From Elstera cyanobacteriorum (GTDB lineage Bacteria > Pseudomonadota > Alphaproteobacteria > Elsterales > Elsteraceae): a DNA stretch of 64,000 bases. The translations under genes were made by a program, and so were the position numbers. Numbering within the stretch: position 1 is the stretch's first letter; each line of letters opens with the position of its first letter. A model generated the notes under the pieces. That model ran no database searches. It had not been told where the DNA came from and saw only the letters and a program-made list of their open reading frames with translations. Location of the stretch: contig NZ_NOXS01000028.1 of NCBI RefSeq assembly GCF_002251735.1, forward strand, positions 26,658 through 90,657. Direction: 5' to 3'. Shown here piece after piece: positions 17,303 through 25,430 of this stretch.

Positions 17303-18113
17303 GGGGACACCGCTGCGGGTGATCGTGGCCGGGGCGAGCGGTTGGGTCGGCCGGGAGCTTATCCAGGCGATCCATGCCGCCCCCGATCTGGTGCTGACGG
17401 GCGCGGTGGCGCGCGGCATCTGCGGGCAGGACGCGGGAACGGTAGCCGGTTTGCCCGATCCTCTCGGCGTCACCATCCGCGCGACGGTGACGGAGGCGTT
17501 GGACGCCGGGGCCGATGTGCTGGTCGATTACACCAAGCCGCAAGCCGTGCGCGCCCATGTGTCCGCCGCGCTGAATGCGGGGGTATCGGCGGTGATCGGC
17601 ACCTCCGGCCTAACGGCGCAAGATTATTTCGAGATCGACGCGATGGCCCGCGCCCGGTCGCTCGGGGTGGCCGCCGCTGGGAATTTCTCCGTCACCGCGA
17701 TGCTGCTCAAGCGCTTTTCGCTGATGGCGGCGCAATATGTCGGCGATGTCGAGATCATCGATTATGCCGGACCGCAGAAGCCGGATGTGCCGAGCGGCAC
17801 GGCGCGCGAGCTGGCGGAAGCGCTCGACAATGCCCGGCAACTGCCGCCGACGGCCAAACCCGTCGCCGATATTTTGGGGCCGCAGGAAGCGCGCGGCGCC
17901 GTCATCGGATCCGTCCCCGTGCATTCTGTAAGGCTGCCATCCTATGTGCTGTCCTGCGAAACCCATTTCGGTCTGGCAGGCGAACGGCTGACGATCCGGC
18001 ACGATGCGGGCACCTCCGCCGCGCCCTATGTCGCCGGAACGCTGCTGGCCATTCGCAAGGTCCGGAGCTTCTTCGGGCTGCGCCGGGGGCTTGACGGGAT
18101 TCTGGACGCCTAG
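17289..18113 (+). CDS. DapB-like dihydrodipicolinate reductase family protein lacking the catalytic histidine pair
   Basis: A 274-residue protein with a Rossmann N-terminus (VIVAGASGWVGRE, residues 11-23) and a DapB C-terminal domain. GTSGL, NFSVTAMLLKRF and VPSGTARELAEAL align to DapB. In E. coli DapB the catalytic block reads EAHHRHKxDAPSGT; here it reads DYAGPQKPDVPSGT (about residues 158-171), so both histidines are replaced while the lysine and the PSGT tetrahydrodipicolinate loop remain. DapB normally reduces the dihydrodipicolinate intermediate of lysine/diaminopimelate synthesis. This may be a divergent subfamily with another substrate. It overlaps mobA by 14 bp and precedes four glycan genes. 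Whether it makes diaminopimelate is uncertain. Confidence 0.75.
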   Translation: MGKTEGTPLRVIVAGASGWVGRELIQAIHAAPDLVLTGAVARGICGQDAGTVAGLPDPLGVTIRATVTEALDAGADVLVDYTKPQAVRAHVSAALNAGVSAVIGTSGLTAQDYFEIDAMARARSLGVAAAGNFSVTAMLLKRFSLMAAQYVGDVEIIDYAGPQKPDVPSGTARELAEALDNARQLPPTAKPVADILGPQEARGAVIGSVPVHSVRLPSYVLSCETHFGLAGERLTIRHDAGTSAAPYVAGTLLAIRKVRSFFGLRRGLDGILDA

Positions 18114-18141
18114 GCCGGGAAGCCCTATACACCGCAGGATC

Positions 18142-19095
18142 ATGCGGATTTTGTTCATCACCGCCACCCGTCTCGGCGATGCGGTTCTGTCCACCGGCGT
18201 GCTCGGCGCGCTGCTGGCGGCGCATCCCGGCGCGCGGGTGACGGTGGCGGGCGGACCGGTCGCGGCAAGCCTATTTGCCGATGTTCCGGGGCTGGATGAG
18301 TTTATTCCGATGCCCAAGCAGAAGCGTGGCGGCCATTGGTTTTCCCTGTGGAAGCGCGTGGTTGGCCGTCGCTGGGACCGGGTGATCGACCTGCGCGGCT
18401 CCCTGATCGGCTATTGCCTGCGCGCGGGCCGGGTGCAGCGCTGGGGAACGCCGGGGACGCACGGTCACCGGGTCGAACAACTTGCCGCATGCTTCGGTTT
18501 CGATCCTATTCCCGCCCCGCGCCTGTGGATCGGCGAGGAAAGCCGACAGGCGGTTCAGACGTGGCTGAAGCCCGACCACCGGCCGCTGCTGGTGCTCGGT
18601 CCGACCGCCAATTTCATCGGCAAACAATGGCCGCTGGAGCGCTTCGCCGAACTGGCGCGGGCCCTGATCCAGCCGGGCGGGGCCTTGGCGGGGGCGCGGG
18701 TGCTATTGGTTGGCGCGCCTGCCGAACGTCCTGCTGCCGATCCGTTGTTCGCGGCCCTGCCGGAAGCGGAAGATGGCTTTGCGCTCGGTGATCTACGCCG
18801 GGTTGGCGCCGTGCTGGAAGCGGCCCGGCTGTATATCGGCAATGACAGCGGGTTGATGCACTTGGCCGCTGCCGCTGGGGTGCCGACGCTCGGGCTGTTC
18901 GGCCCCAGCCCGCCCGATCTCTACGGCCCCTGGTCCGGCCTCGGGCCGACGGCCTCTGTAGCGACCGACCGGCCCTATCCGGCCCATTGGGAGCGGCTGA
19001 AGCAGGACCCCGGTTTCGTCGAACATATGATGGATGATTTGCCCGTGGCGCGCGCCTTGGCCGCTGCCGAAAACCTGCTGGCACGGGGCCGCTGA
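18142..19095 (+). CDS. Glycosyltransferase family 9 (heptosyltransferase-like)
   Basis: A 317-residue GT9 enzyme. The N-terminal MRILFITATRLGDAVLSTGVLGAL is the classical heptosyltransferase start, and the donor site is LYIGNDSGLMHLAAAAGVPTLGLFGPS. It also has RVIDLRGSLIGY and GPTANFIGKQWPLERF. GT9 enzymes add ADP-heptose or similar sugars to the LPS core on the cytosolic face. CAGGATC precedes the ATG. The stop overlaps the next start by one base. It is the first of three glycosyltransferases in a row. Confidence 0.9.
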   Translation: MRILFITATRLGDAVLSTGVLGALLAAHPGARVTVAGGPVAASLFADVPGLDEFIPMPKQKRGGHWFSLWKRVVGRRWDRVIDLRGSLIGYCLRAGRVQRWGTPGTHGHRVEQLAACFGFDPIPAPRLWIGEESRQAVQTWLKPDHRPLLVLGPTANFIGKQWPLERFAELARALIQPGGALAGARVLLVGAPAERPAADPLFAALPEAEDGFALGDLRRVGAVLEAARLYIGNDSGLMHLAAAAGVPTLGLFGPSPPDLYGPWSGLGPTASVATDRPYPAHWERLKQDPGFVEHMMDDLPVARALAAAENLLARGR

Positions 19096-20135
19096 TGGCG
19101 CAGATTCTGATCACCGACGATGGCGTGTCTTTCGATGGCACCAGCCCCGATACCGGCCCCCTCGGCGGGGCAGAGGCTGCGGTTGTCGGCTTGGCCGAAG
19201 CCTTAGCCGCGCGCGGGCATGTGGTGACGGCGCTGACCCGCTGTTCCGCCCCCGTAACGGTACGCGGCGTTCACTGGCAGCCGATTGCCGGGGGCATCCC
19301 GGACGGGGCCGATCTTTACATCGCCAATCGCTCCCATCATCTGATCGCCGCCTGCCCGCAGGCGAAACGCCGGATGTTCTGGATTCACAATCCGGCGGGT
19401 TATCTGCTGAAGCCGCGCTACCTGTGGCCCTTGTGGCGGACCAAGCCGGTGATCGTGTTTTCCGGGGTCTATCACGCCAGCACCTATCCGGCGTGGGCGC
19501 CGTCAGGCGGGCGGAAGATCGTGCCCTATGGGCTGCCGGAAGTGTTCCGCGCCGATAAAACCGAACGTCCGCCGCCCGCGCCGGTAGCGGTTTTCACCTC
19601 CAATCCCTTGCGCGGGCTGGAAGCCCTGCTCGACCTATGGGCGACGCGCATTCACCCCGTCATGCCCGAAGCGCGGTTTCTGATCCACGCCGGACTCGGT
19701 ACCTATCGCGGCGGTGCTGACCGGCACCGGGTGGCCATCGAAGCGGCTTTGGCGAAGGCCGATAGTCTTGCCGACAAGGGCGTGATCCGCCGCGACCCGC
19801 TGCCGCGTGCGGAACTGATCCCGGTGCTGAAAGCCGCCCGGCTGATGTTCTATGCCGGGGATGTGGGCGAAACCTTCTGCCTCGCGGTGGCCGAAGCCCA
19901 GGCGCTCGGCCTGCCCGCCGTGGTCCGGCCCATCGGGTCGCTGGCGGAGCGGGTGCGCGACGGGCAGACCGGCTTCGTCGCCCAAGATGATACCGCGATG
20001 GCGGCGCGGGCGCTCGATCTGTTGCGGGACGATGCGCTCTGGTCCGCCCAACACCGTGCAGCCTTGGCGGACCAAGGAAATTGGGGCTGGGATCAAGCCG
20101 CTGCCGAAATCGAAACCCTATTGGGGCACGGCTAA
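19095..20135 (+). CDS. Glycosyltransferase family 4 protein
   Basis: A 346-residue GT-B enzyme, coupled to the GT9 gene by a TGATG overlap. The N-terminus has DTGPLGGAEAAVVGLAEALAARGHVVTAL, the acceptor-side glycine-rich loop. The C-terminal half has FTSNPLRGLEALLDLW, FYAGDVGETFCLAVAEAQALGLPAVVRPIGS and FVAQDDTAMAARAL, the nucleotide-sugar E-x7-E region (ETFCLAVAE). The sugar and acceptor are unknown. It is part of the glycan operon with a second GT4 and asparagine synthetase. Confidence 0.85.
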   Translation: MAQILITDDGVSFDGTSPDTGPLGGAEAAVVGLAEALAARGHVVTALTRCSAPVTVRGVHWQPIAGGIPDGADLYIANRSHHLIAACPQAKRRMFWIHNPAGYLLKPRYLWPLWRTKPVIVFSGVYHASTYPAWAPSGGRKIVPYGLPEVFRADKTERPPPAPVAVFTSNPLRGLEALLDLWATRIHPVMPEARFLIHAGLGTYRGGADRHRVAIEAALAKADSLADKGVIRRDPLPRAELIPVLKAARLMFYAGDVGETFCLAVAEAQALGLPAVVRPIGSLAERVRDGQTGFVAQDDTAMAARALDLLRDDALWSAQHRAALADQGNWGWDQAAAEIETLLGHG

Positions 20136-21163
20136 TGCGGTTGCTGCAAGCGATGGCCGGGGCCAAGCACGGCGGGGCGGAGGCGTTTTTCGAGCGGCTC
20201 GCGATCGCCTTCACCGAAGCCGGGGTCGATCAACGTCTGGTGATTCGGCCCGACACGGCGCGGGAAGCGCGGTTGCGCCAGGGCGGCGTTACCGTGGAAA
20301 CCCTGCCGTTCGGCGGTTTCTTCGATCTTTCGACCGGGCGCGGCCTCGCCCGGTTGGCGCGCGAGGCCGATATTCTGCTGACCTGGATGAACCGCGCGAC
20401 GCGCTTTGCCCGTCCCACGGCGCGCACTCGCTTGGTGGCGCGCCTGGGCGGCTATTACGATCCGAAATACTATCGCCGCTGCGATTATCTGGTCGGTAAT
20501 ACCGAGGATATTTGCCGCTGGCTGCGCGACCAAGGGTTCCCAGCGGATCGCGTAATCTATCTGCCGAATTTCGTCGAACCGCAGAATGCTGCACCGCTGC
20601 CGCGCGAAGCGCTGACCGATCGCGCCGGGCCGCTGCTGCTGATGCTGGGGCGGCTGCACACGAATAAAGCCTTCGATGTGGCGCTCGAAGCCCTGCCGTC
20701 GATTCCCGATGCGACCCTGTTGATTGCCGGGGAAGGGCCGGAGGACGCGACGCTGAAGGCGCAAGCCGACCGCCTGGGCGTGGCGGACCGCGTGCGGTTT
20801 CTCGGCTGGCGGTCGGATGGACCGGCGCTGCTAGCTTCGGTCGATGCGCTGCTGGTCCCCTCCCGTCACGAGCCGCTTGGCAATGTCGTGCTGGAAGGCT
20901 GGGCGCAGCGCTGCCCGGTGATCGCGGCGGCGTCGGCAGGTCCGGCGTCATTGATCGTGGACAAGGTTTCTGGCCGTCTCGTGCCGGTCGAGGATGCCGG
21001 GGCGCTGGCGGCGGCGGTGCGCGAAACGCTGCACTCCGCCGATGCGGGCCGCGATCTGGCGGCGGCGGGGTTCGAAAGCTTACAGCGGAATTTCTCGAAA
21101 GCCGCCGTCGTCGCGCGCTATCGTGATTTTTTCGACCGGATAGCACCGGAGGGTAGAGGCTGA
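20135..21163 (+). CDS. Glycosyltransferase family 4 protein (second of the pair)
   Basis: A 342-residue GT-B enzyme that begins in the stop of the previous gene (TAATG). It starts MRLLQAMAGAKHGGAEAFFERLAIAFTEAG. The C-terminal Rossmann half carries LLMLGRLHTNKAFDVALEAL, IAGEGPEDATLKAQADRLG, and SRHEPLGNVVLEGWAQRCPVIAAASAGP, the E-x7-E motif. It is typical of LPS-core or O-chain transferases in Rhodospirillales. It ends in a TGATG overlap with asnB. Confidence 0.88.
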   Translation: MRLLQAMAGAKHGGAEAFFERLAIAFTEAGVDQRLVIRPDTAREARLRQGGVTVETLPFGGFFDLSTGRGLARLAREADILLTWMNRATRFARPTARTRLVARLGGYYDPKYYRRCDYLVGNTEDICRWLRDQGFPADRVIYLPNFVEPQNAAPLPREALTDRAGPLLLMLGRLHTNKAFDVALEALPSIPDATLLIAGEGPEDATLKAQADRLGVADRVRFLGWRSDGPALLASVDALLVPSRHEPLGNVVLEGWAQRCPVIAAASAGPASLIVDKVSGRLVPVEDAGALAAAVRETLHSADAGRDLAAAGFESLQRNFSKAAVVARYRDFFDRIAPEGRG

Positions 21164-22917
21164 TGTGCGGCATTGCGGGGATCATGCGGCGGGGCGGTGC
21201 CCCGGCTGACCGGGCCATTGTGCAACGGATGATCGACGCGCTGGCCCATCGCGGCCCTGATGGCGAAGGCATTCACCTGCAAGGGGCGGTCGCCCTGGCG
21301 CACCGCCGCCTGTCGATCATCGACCTGCAAACCGGCGATCAGCCGTTTCACGATCCGGCGGGCAACACGCTGATCGGCAATGGCGAGGTTTATAATTATA
21401 TCGAACTGCGCGCCGATTTGGCCGGGCAGGTCACCTTCACCACGACCAGCGACTGCGAACCGCCGCTGCACCTCTTCCGCCGCCAAGGCCTCGCCTATGC
21501 TGATCGGTTGCGCGGCATGTACGCGCTGGCCATCGCCGCCGCCGATGGGCGGCTGGTCCTGACGCGCGACCCGTTCGGCATTAAGCCGCTGTATTATGCC
21601 GAAGTGGCGGAGGGGCTGATCTTCGCCTCCGAACCGCAGGCGCTGTTCGCCAGCGGTTGGATCGCCCCGCGCCTCAACCCCCGCGCCCGCGATGAGCTGC
21701 TGCAAATGCAGTTCACCACAGGCGCCGAAACGATGTTCGAGGGCGTGTTCCGCCTGCTGCCCGGCGAAACCCTCGTCGCCGTCGATGGCCGCGTTACCGA
21801 GCGCAACCGCCGTGCCGCGCTGCCCGACGGCGGGCCGGAGACGATCGACGAGGCAACCGCGCTCGACCGGTTGGATCAGGCCTTGGCCGACAGCGTGCGC
21901 GTCCATTGCCGGTCCGACGTGCCCTACGGCCTGTTCCTGTCGGGCGGCATCGATTCGGCGCTGGTGCTGAGCTATATGCGCGACGTGCATCCCGGCCCGG
22001 TCCAATGCTTCACCGTGGGATTTGACGGGGCCGCCGCCGACGAACGCGCCGCCGCCCGCGCGGTCGCCGCCGCCTGCGGGGCGGAGTTCAACGAGGTTGG
22101 GTTCGGCGCGCGCGAATTTTGGGCGCTGTTGCCGCGCGTGGCGGTGGCGATGGACGATCCCGCCGCCGATTACGCGACGCTGCCGACCTTCCTGCTGGCG
22201 CAAACCGCCCGGCAGTCGCTAAAAGTCGTGCTGACCGGCGAGGGTGGGGACGAGATTTTCGGCGGCTACGGGCGCTACCGGTCGGTGATGCGGCCCTGGT
22301 GGTTGGGCGGAAAAGTGCTGCGCGGCAAGGGCACCTTCGCCCGGCTGGGGGTGCTGCGCAACGAGGGCGGCGCGTGGCGCGACGGCATCGCCACGGCGGA
22401 AATCCACGCGGCAACTCAGGGGCGCACCCGCCTGCAAACCGCCCAGGCGGTCGATTGCACCGATTGGCTGCCCCATGATCTGCTGACCAAGCTCGACCGC
22501 TGCCTGATGCGCAACGGGATGGAAGGGCGCACACCCTTCCTTGATCCCGCCGTTGTCGCCGCCGGGTTCCGCCTGCCCGATACGCTGAAAGTCCGCGACG
22601 GCAAGGGCAAATGGATCCTGCGCCGCCTGCTGGAAAAGCGCCTACCGCAGGCCGACGCTTTGGGCCGCAAGAAGGGCTTCACCGTTCCCGTTGGGGCTTG
22701 GTTGACCGCCGAAGGCGCGCGCCTTGGCCCGCTGCTCGCCCGCCAACCGTGCCTTGCCGAAATCGCCCGACCGGAGCGCGTGGCCGCCCTGGCGCACTCC
22801 AAGGAAAAGCACGCCGGTTTCGCCCTCTGGTCGCTGCTGTTCTACGCCCTCTGGCACCGCGCGCAGATTGAGCGCGCGCCGATGGACGGCAGCGTGTGGG
22901 AGCTTCTGGCGGGGTGA
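21163..22917 (+). CDS. asnB: Asparagine synthase (glutamine-hydrolysing)
   Basis: A 584-residue class-II amidotransferase. Cys2 of MCGIAG is the glutaminase nucleophile, HRRLSIIDL and GNGEVYNY build the N-terminal domain, and LSGGIDSALVLSYM is the PP-loop of the synthetase domain; the C-terminal GEGGDEIFGGYGRYR and DLLTKLDRCLM...RTPFLD are conserved. Such enzymes make asparagine, but asnB copies placed within glycan clusters often amidate sugar carboxyls or related groups. Its place at the end of a glycosyltransferase operon suggests that possibility. The operon end carries the repeat element at 22926. Confidence 0.93.
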   Translation: MCGIAGIMRRGGAPADRAIVQRMIDALAHRGPDGEGIHLQGAVALAHRRLSIIDLQTGDQPFHDPAGNTLIGNGEVYNYIELRADLAGQVTFTTTSDCEPPLHLFRRQGLAYADRLRGMYALAIAAADGRLVLTRDPFGIKPLYYAEVAEGLIFASEPQALFASGWIAPRLNPRARDELLQMQFTTGAETMFEGVFRLLPGETLVAVDGRVTERNRRAALPDGGPETIDEATALDRLDQALADSVRVHCRSDVPYGLFLSGGIDSALVLSYMRDVHPGPVQCFTVGFDGAAADERAAARAVAAACGAEFNEVGFGAREFWALLPRVAVAMDDPAADYATLPTFLLAQTARQSLKVVLTGEGGDEIFGGYGRYRSVMRPWWLGGKVLRGKGTFARLGVLRNEGGAWRDGIATAEIHAATQGRTRLQTAQAVDCTDWLPHDLLTKLDRCLMRNGMEGRTPFLDPAVVAAGFRLPDTLKVRDGKGKWILRRLLEKRLPQADALGRKKGFTVPVGAWLTAEGARLGPLLARQPCLAEIARPERVAALAHSKEKHAGFALWSLLFYALWHRAQIERAPMDGSVWELLAG

Positions 22918-22925
22918 GGAGGGCA

Positions 22926-23071
22926 GAGGCGCTGCCTCCGCACTCCGCTTAAGGGGCAACCGCCCCTTAAGAAACCGGGTTTCTGATGAGAAGCCTGAAA
23001 GTCTTTCAAGCAGAAACGGGATTGCCAAGGGACGGGGCCCTTGGCTGGGGCTCAGGGGCAAAGCCCCTGAT
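22926..23071. repeat. Intergenic palindromic repeat, copy 1 (convergent asnB and substrate-binding gene ends)
   Basis: The element contains GAGGC-gct-GCCTC, the 16-mer GCACTCCGCTTAAGGG (22940-22955), a 10-bp perfect stem at 22948-22957/22962-22971 and an ACCGGGTTT tail. A second half at 23010-23071 has CGGGATT and the stem CCAAGGG/CCCTTGG, then AGGGGC-aaa-GCCCCT. The 16-mer and the second half recur at 56128-56262, and the first half recurs in variant form at 52175. The hairpins may also end transcription of asnB. Confidence 0.7.
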
Positions 23072-23080
23072 GGTCGCTCT

Positions 23081-24181
23081 TCACAACTTCGGCCACGCCC
23101 GGTCAATATCCGCCTTGCGCAGCGTCGCCCGCAGGCTATCGACGATGTCGCTGCGCGGCGGCAGCGGCGCGAAGCGGGGGGCGAGGTCGGGGGGCAGGGT
23201 GAGGTTCGGCAGGATTGGGCGGACGAACCCTTCGGCGAACAGGCGCTGGGCCGTTTCGGTCAGCGCAAAATTCATCCATAGTTTGCCGCCCGGCGCATTG
23301 CGGGCGTTTTTGACCAGCGAGAGTGTATAGGCGGCGCTGGCGGTGCCGTCGGCGGGCAGGATGATCTCGGCTTCGTCCATCCCGTCGAGATGTTTCACGC
23401 GCAGCCCATCGGCCTCAAAGGTAATCCACACGGGGATTTCACCGCGCAGAAAGCGCGTTTGGGCGGAGCCGGGGTCGATGCGCTGGACGTTGCCGGTCTT
23501 ATGCAGCGCGGTGAAATACTCGATCCCCGGCCGCACCGAATCGAGACTGCCGCCCGCCGCGATATTAGCGGCAAAGGCCAGGGTCAGGCCCACGGTGGTC
23601 GTCTGCGGGTCGGGGTAGGTGATCGCGCCCTTAAACTCCGGCTTGCGCAGATCGGCCCAGGTGCGCGGTAGGGTCTTCACCAGCTTGCGGTTGACGACGA
23701 AGGCAATCGGCAAGGTATGCACGCCGACCCACAGGCCTTCGGCATCCTTGGCCGCCCCGGGCAACCGATCGAGGTTGACCGGGCGGTGCGGCGCCAGCAG
23801 CCCCCGGCTGGCGGCATCGAGCGCGACCAGGGAGTAGAAATAGGCCGTATCGGCGGGCGGGCGCTCCCGCAGCCGGTCAAGCTGGGTGACGGTCGCAGTC
23901 GAGCCAAGGTCGGAATAGACCAGCGGCACATCGGGGTAACGCTGCCCGAACGCGCGCCCCACCGCGCCCCAATTGGCCCAGCCGAGGGCGGTATTGGCGG
24001 AGATGACGACGCCTTCCTTAGCGGCGGCCTCCGCCAGCGCCCGTTCGCCCGGGTAGAGTTCCGGCCCGTCGGTCAGCGGCGCAGCGTCGGTTTGGGCTGC
24101 GGCCCCGCGCGGTAGAAAAGCCAGTGTCCCGGCGGCAAGACCGGCAGTCAGCAAGGATCGGCGCTTCAAACGGGGCAGCAT
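23081..24181 (-). CDS. ABC transporter substrate-binding protein, iron/thiamine type, Tat-type signal
   Basis: A 366-residue periplasmic binding protein. The signal peptide carries a twin-arginine-like motif (LKRRSLLTAGLAAGTLAFLPRGAAAQ), suggesting export as a folded protein. The mature part is a cluster-D type binding protein: AAKEGVVISANTALGWANWGAVGRAF, then TWADLRKPEFKGAITYPDPQTTTVG and FLRGEIPVWITFEADGL, as in FbpA/ferric or phosphonate/spermidine-like receptors. No permease or ATPase gene is adjacent, so the ligand cannot be inferred. The ATG at 24181 was taken; a TTG two codons earlier is also possible. Confidence 0.8.
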   Translation of the reverse strand: MLPRLKRRSLLTAGLAAGTLAFLPRGAAAQTDAAPLTDGPELYPGERALAEAAAKEGVVISANTALGWANWGAVGRAFGQRYPDVPLVYSDLGSTATVTQLDRLRERPPADTAYFYSLVALDAASRGLLAPHRPVNLDRLPGAAKDAEGLWVGVHTLPIAFVVNRKLVKTLPRTWADLRKPEFKGAITYPDPQTTTVGLTLAFAANIAAGGSLDSVRPGIEYFTALHKTGNVQRIDPGSAQTRFLRGEIPVWITFEADGLRVKHLDGMDEAEIILPADGTASAAYTLSLVKNARNAPGGKLWMNFALTETAQRLFAEGFVRPILPNLTLPPDLAPRFAPLPPRSDIVDSLRATLRKADIDRAWPKL

Positions 24182-24192
24182 GGGCAATCCGC

Positions 24193-24229
24193 GGAAAAAG
24201 AAAAACCCTGCCGATCAGTATCGGCAGGG
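24193..24229 (-). terminator. Rho-independent terminator of the cold-shock gene
   Basis: A perfect 10-bp stem (24206-24215 with 24220-24229, loop CAGT) is followed on the minus strand by TTTTTCTTTTT (24194-24205). It lies about 60 bases after the stop at 24290. Confidence 0.85.
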
Positions 24230-24289
24230 TCTAACCTTAGCACGCCCTGAAAGACTATTCAGTCCTACAGCGCGTGATACAGACGGAGT

Positions 24290-25027
24290 TTAGTAGGAAT
24301 CGCCGCTGGGAGCCGGGGCTTCGCCATCCAGTTCCAGGGTGCGGGCTTCCGGGCCTTTGTCGCGTTCAATCGAGGAGAAGCGGACGCGCTGACCCGGCTG
24401 CACATCGACAAGACCGGCGCGGCGCAGCACGGAAGCGTGCAGGAACACATCCTTCCCGCCCGAATCCGGGGTGATGAAGCCGAAGCCCTTGGTGGCATTA
24501 AACCACTTCACGGTGCCTTCGCCGGGTTCGCCAGCCGGGCCGCCACGGTCGAAACCGCCGCCACCGAAACCACCGCGATCCCCACGGTCGAAACCGCCGC
24601 CGAAGCCGCCGCGGTCGCCACGGTCATAACCGCCGCCGAAGCCGCCGCGATCCCCACGGTCAAAGCCGCCGCCGAAGCCGCCGCGATCCCCATAGCTATC
24701 GCCACGCGGCGGGCGCGGGCTGCGGGGCGGTTCGCCCTGCGGATTTTCAACGGCCGTGGAGTCGTCGACTTCCAGCATGCGCGTGACTTGGCGGCCCTTC
24801 TTGCCGGGGGCGACTTCACAGGAAACCGTGGCCCCTTCCTTGAGCTGCTCCAGACCGGCGCGCTGAACCACCGACACGTGAACGAACACGTCTTCCGAGC
24901 CATCGGTCGGCTTAATAAAGCCAAAACCCTTGGTGGCCGAGAACCACGTGACCGCGCCGCTCAGACGTTCCGTCGCCATCGGCGGACGGGGAGCAGACGA
25001 GGAAGAAAAAGACCCTTTGCGCATCAT
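24290..25027 (-). CDS. Two-domain cold-shock protein with an RGG-type glycine-rich linker
   Basis: A 245-residue nucleic-acid-binding protein with two cold-shock domains: residues about 18-88 (GAVTWFSATKGFGFIKP, DVFVHVSVV) and about 170-235 (GTVKWFNATKGFGFITP, DVFLHASVL), both with RNP1 and RNP2 motifs. Between them are roughly five repeats of FDRGDRGGFGGG (about residues 112-165), an RGG-box type sequence that can bind RNA and drive condensation. Alphaproteobacterial double-CSD proteins are common; the RGG linker is less so. The ATG at 25025-25027, with GGAG ten bases upstream, was taken; another start is the adjacent ATG. It is expected to act as an RNA chaperone. Confidence 0.9.
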   Translation of the reverse strand: MMRKGSFSSSSAPRPPMATERLSGAVTWFSATKGFGFIKPTDGSEDVFVHVSVVQRAGLEQLKEGATVSCEVAPGKKGRQVTRMLEVDDSTAVENPQGEPPRSPRPPRGDSYGDRGGFGGGFDRGDRGGFGGGYDRGDRGGFGGGFDRGDRGGFGGGGFDRGGPAGEPGEGTVKWFNATKGFGFITPDSGGKDVFLHASVLRRAGLVDVQPGQRVRFSSIERDKGPEARTLELDGEAPAPSGDSY

Positions 25028-25430
25028 GAACCGACAAACTCCGTACAACCGCCGAACGGCGGACTAGTCAACTTTTGGCCGGGCGAACTGAGACAGGTTG
25101 CGCGTCCCCTGCCTGACGCACAATGTCGCTCCGACCGAATTTGAACGTGATTGCTACGCACTGTTGGCGCTTAACCCTGCATCGGATTACCGCCGCCCTG
25201 AAGAACTTCCGATCGAATGCAGGGTACCGAAATCCGGCCCTGCCTCCTCTCTTCTTCCTGCGCGCATCCAGCTCAAAACCTGCCGAATGCGGCGCCGGTG
25301 AAAAGTACACTCACTCGTCACTTCCCACACGATACGCCATCCCAGCAACGAGCTTACGGGAGTTTCCACCCAGCAGCAAGGCGGATCGTTAGGAAGGCAA
25401 AAAAAACCAAATCCTGACGATTGTGTCAGA
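25028..25430. other. 403-bp spacer upstream of the cold-shock gene
   Basis: No convincing gene lies here; short frames on both strands lack ribosome sites. The part next to the cold-shock gene may be its promoter and a long 5' leader, as usual for cold-shock genes. The rest lies beyond the 3' end of zevB (stop at 25431). Confidence 0.5.

Noticed and set aside
22724..23330. Forward frames over the repeat between asnB and the binding protein gene
   Set aside because: They cross the palindromic repeat and lack ribosome sites or recognisable domains.
25068..25310. 80-codon reverse frame upstream of the cold-shock gene
   Set aside because: No ribosome site and no family; more likely leader or spacer DNA.
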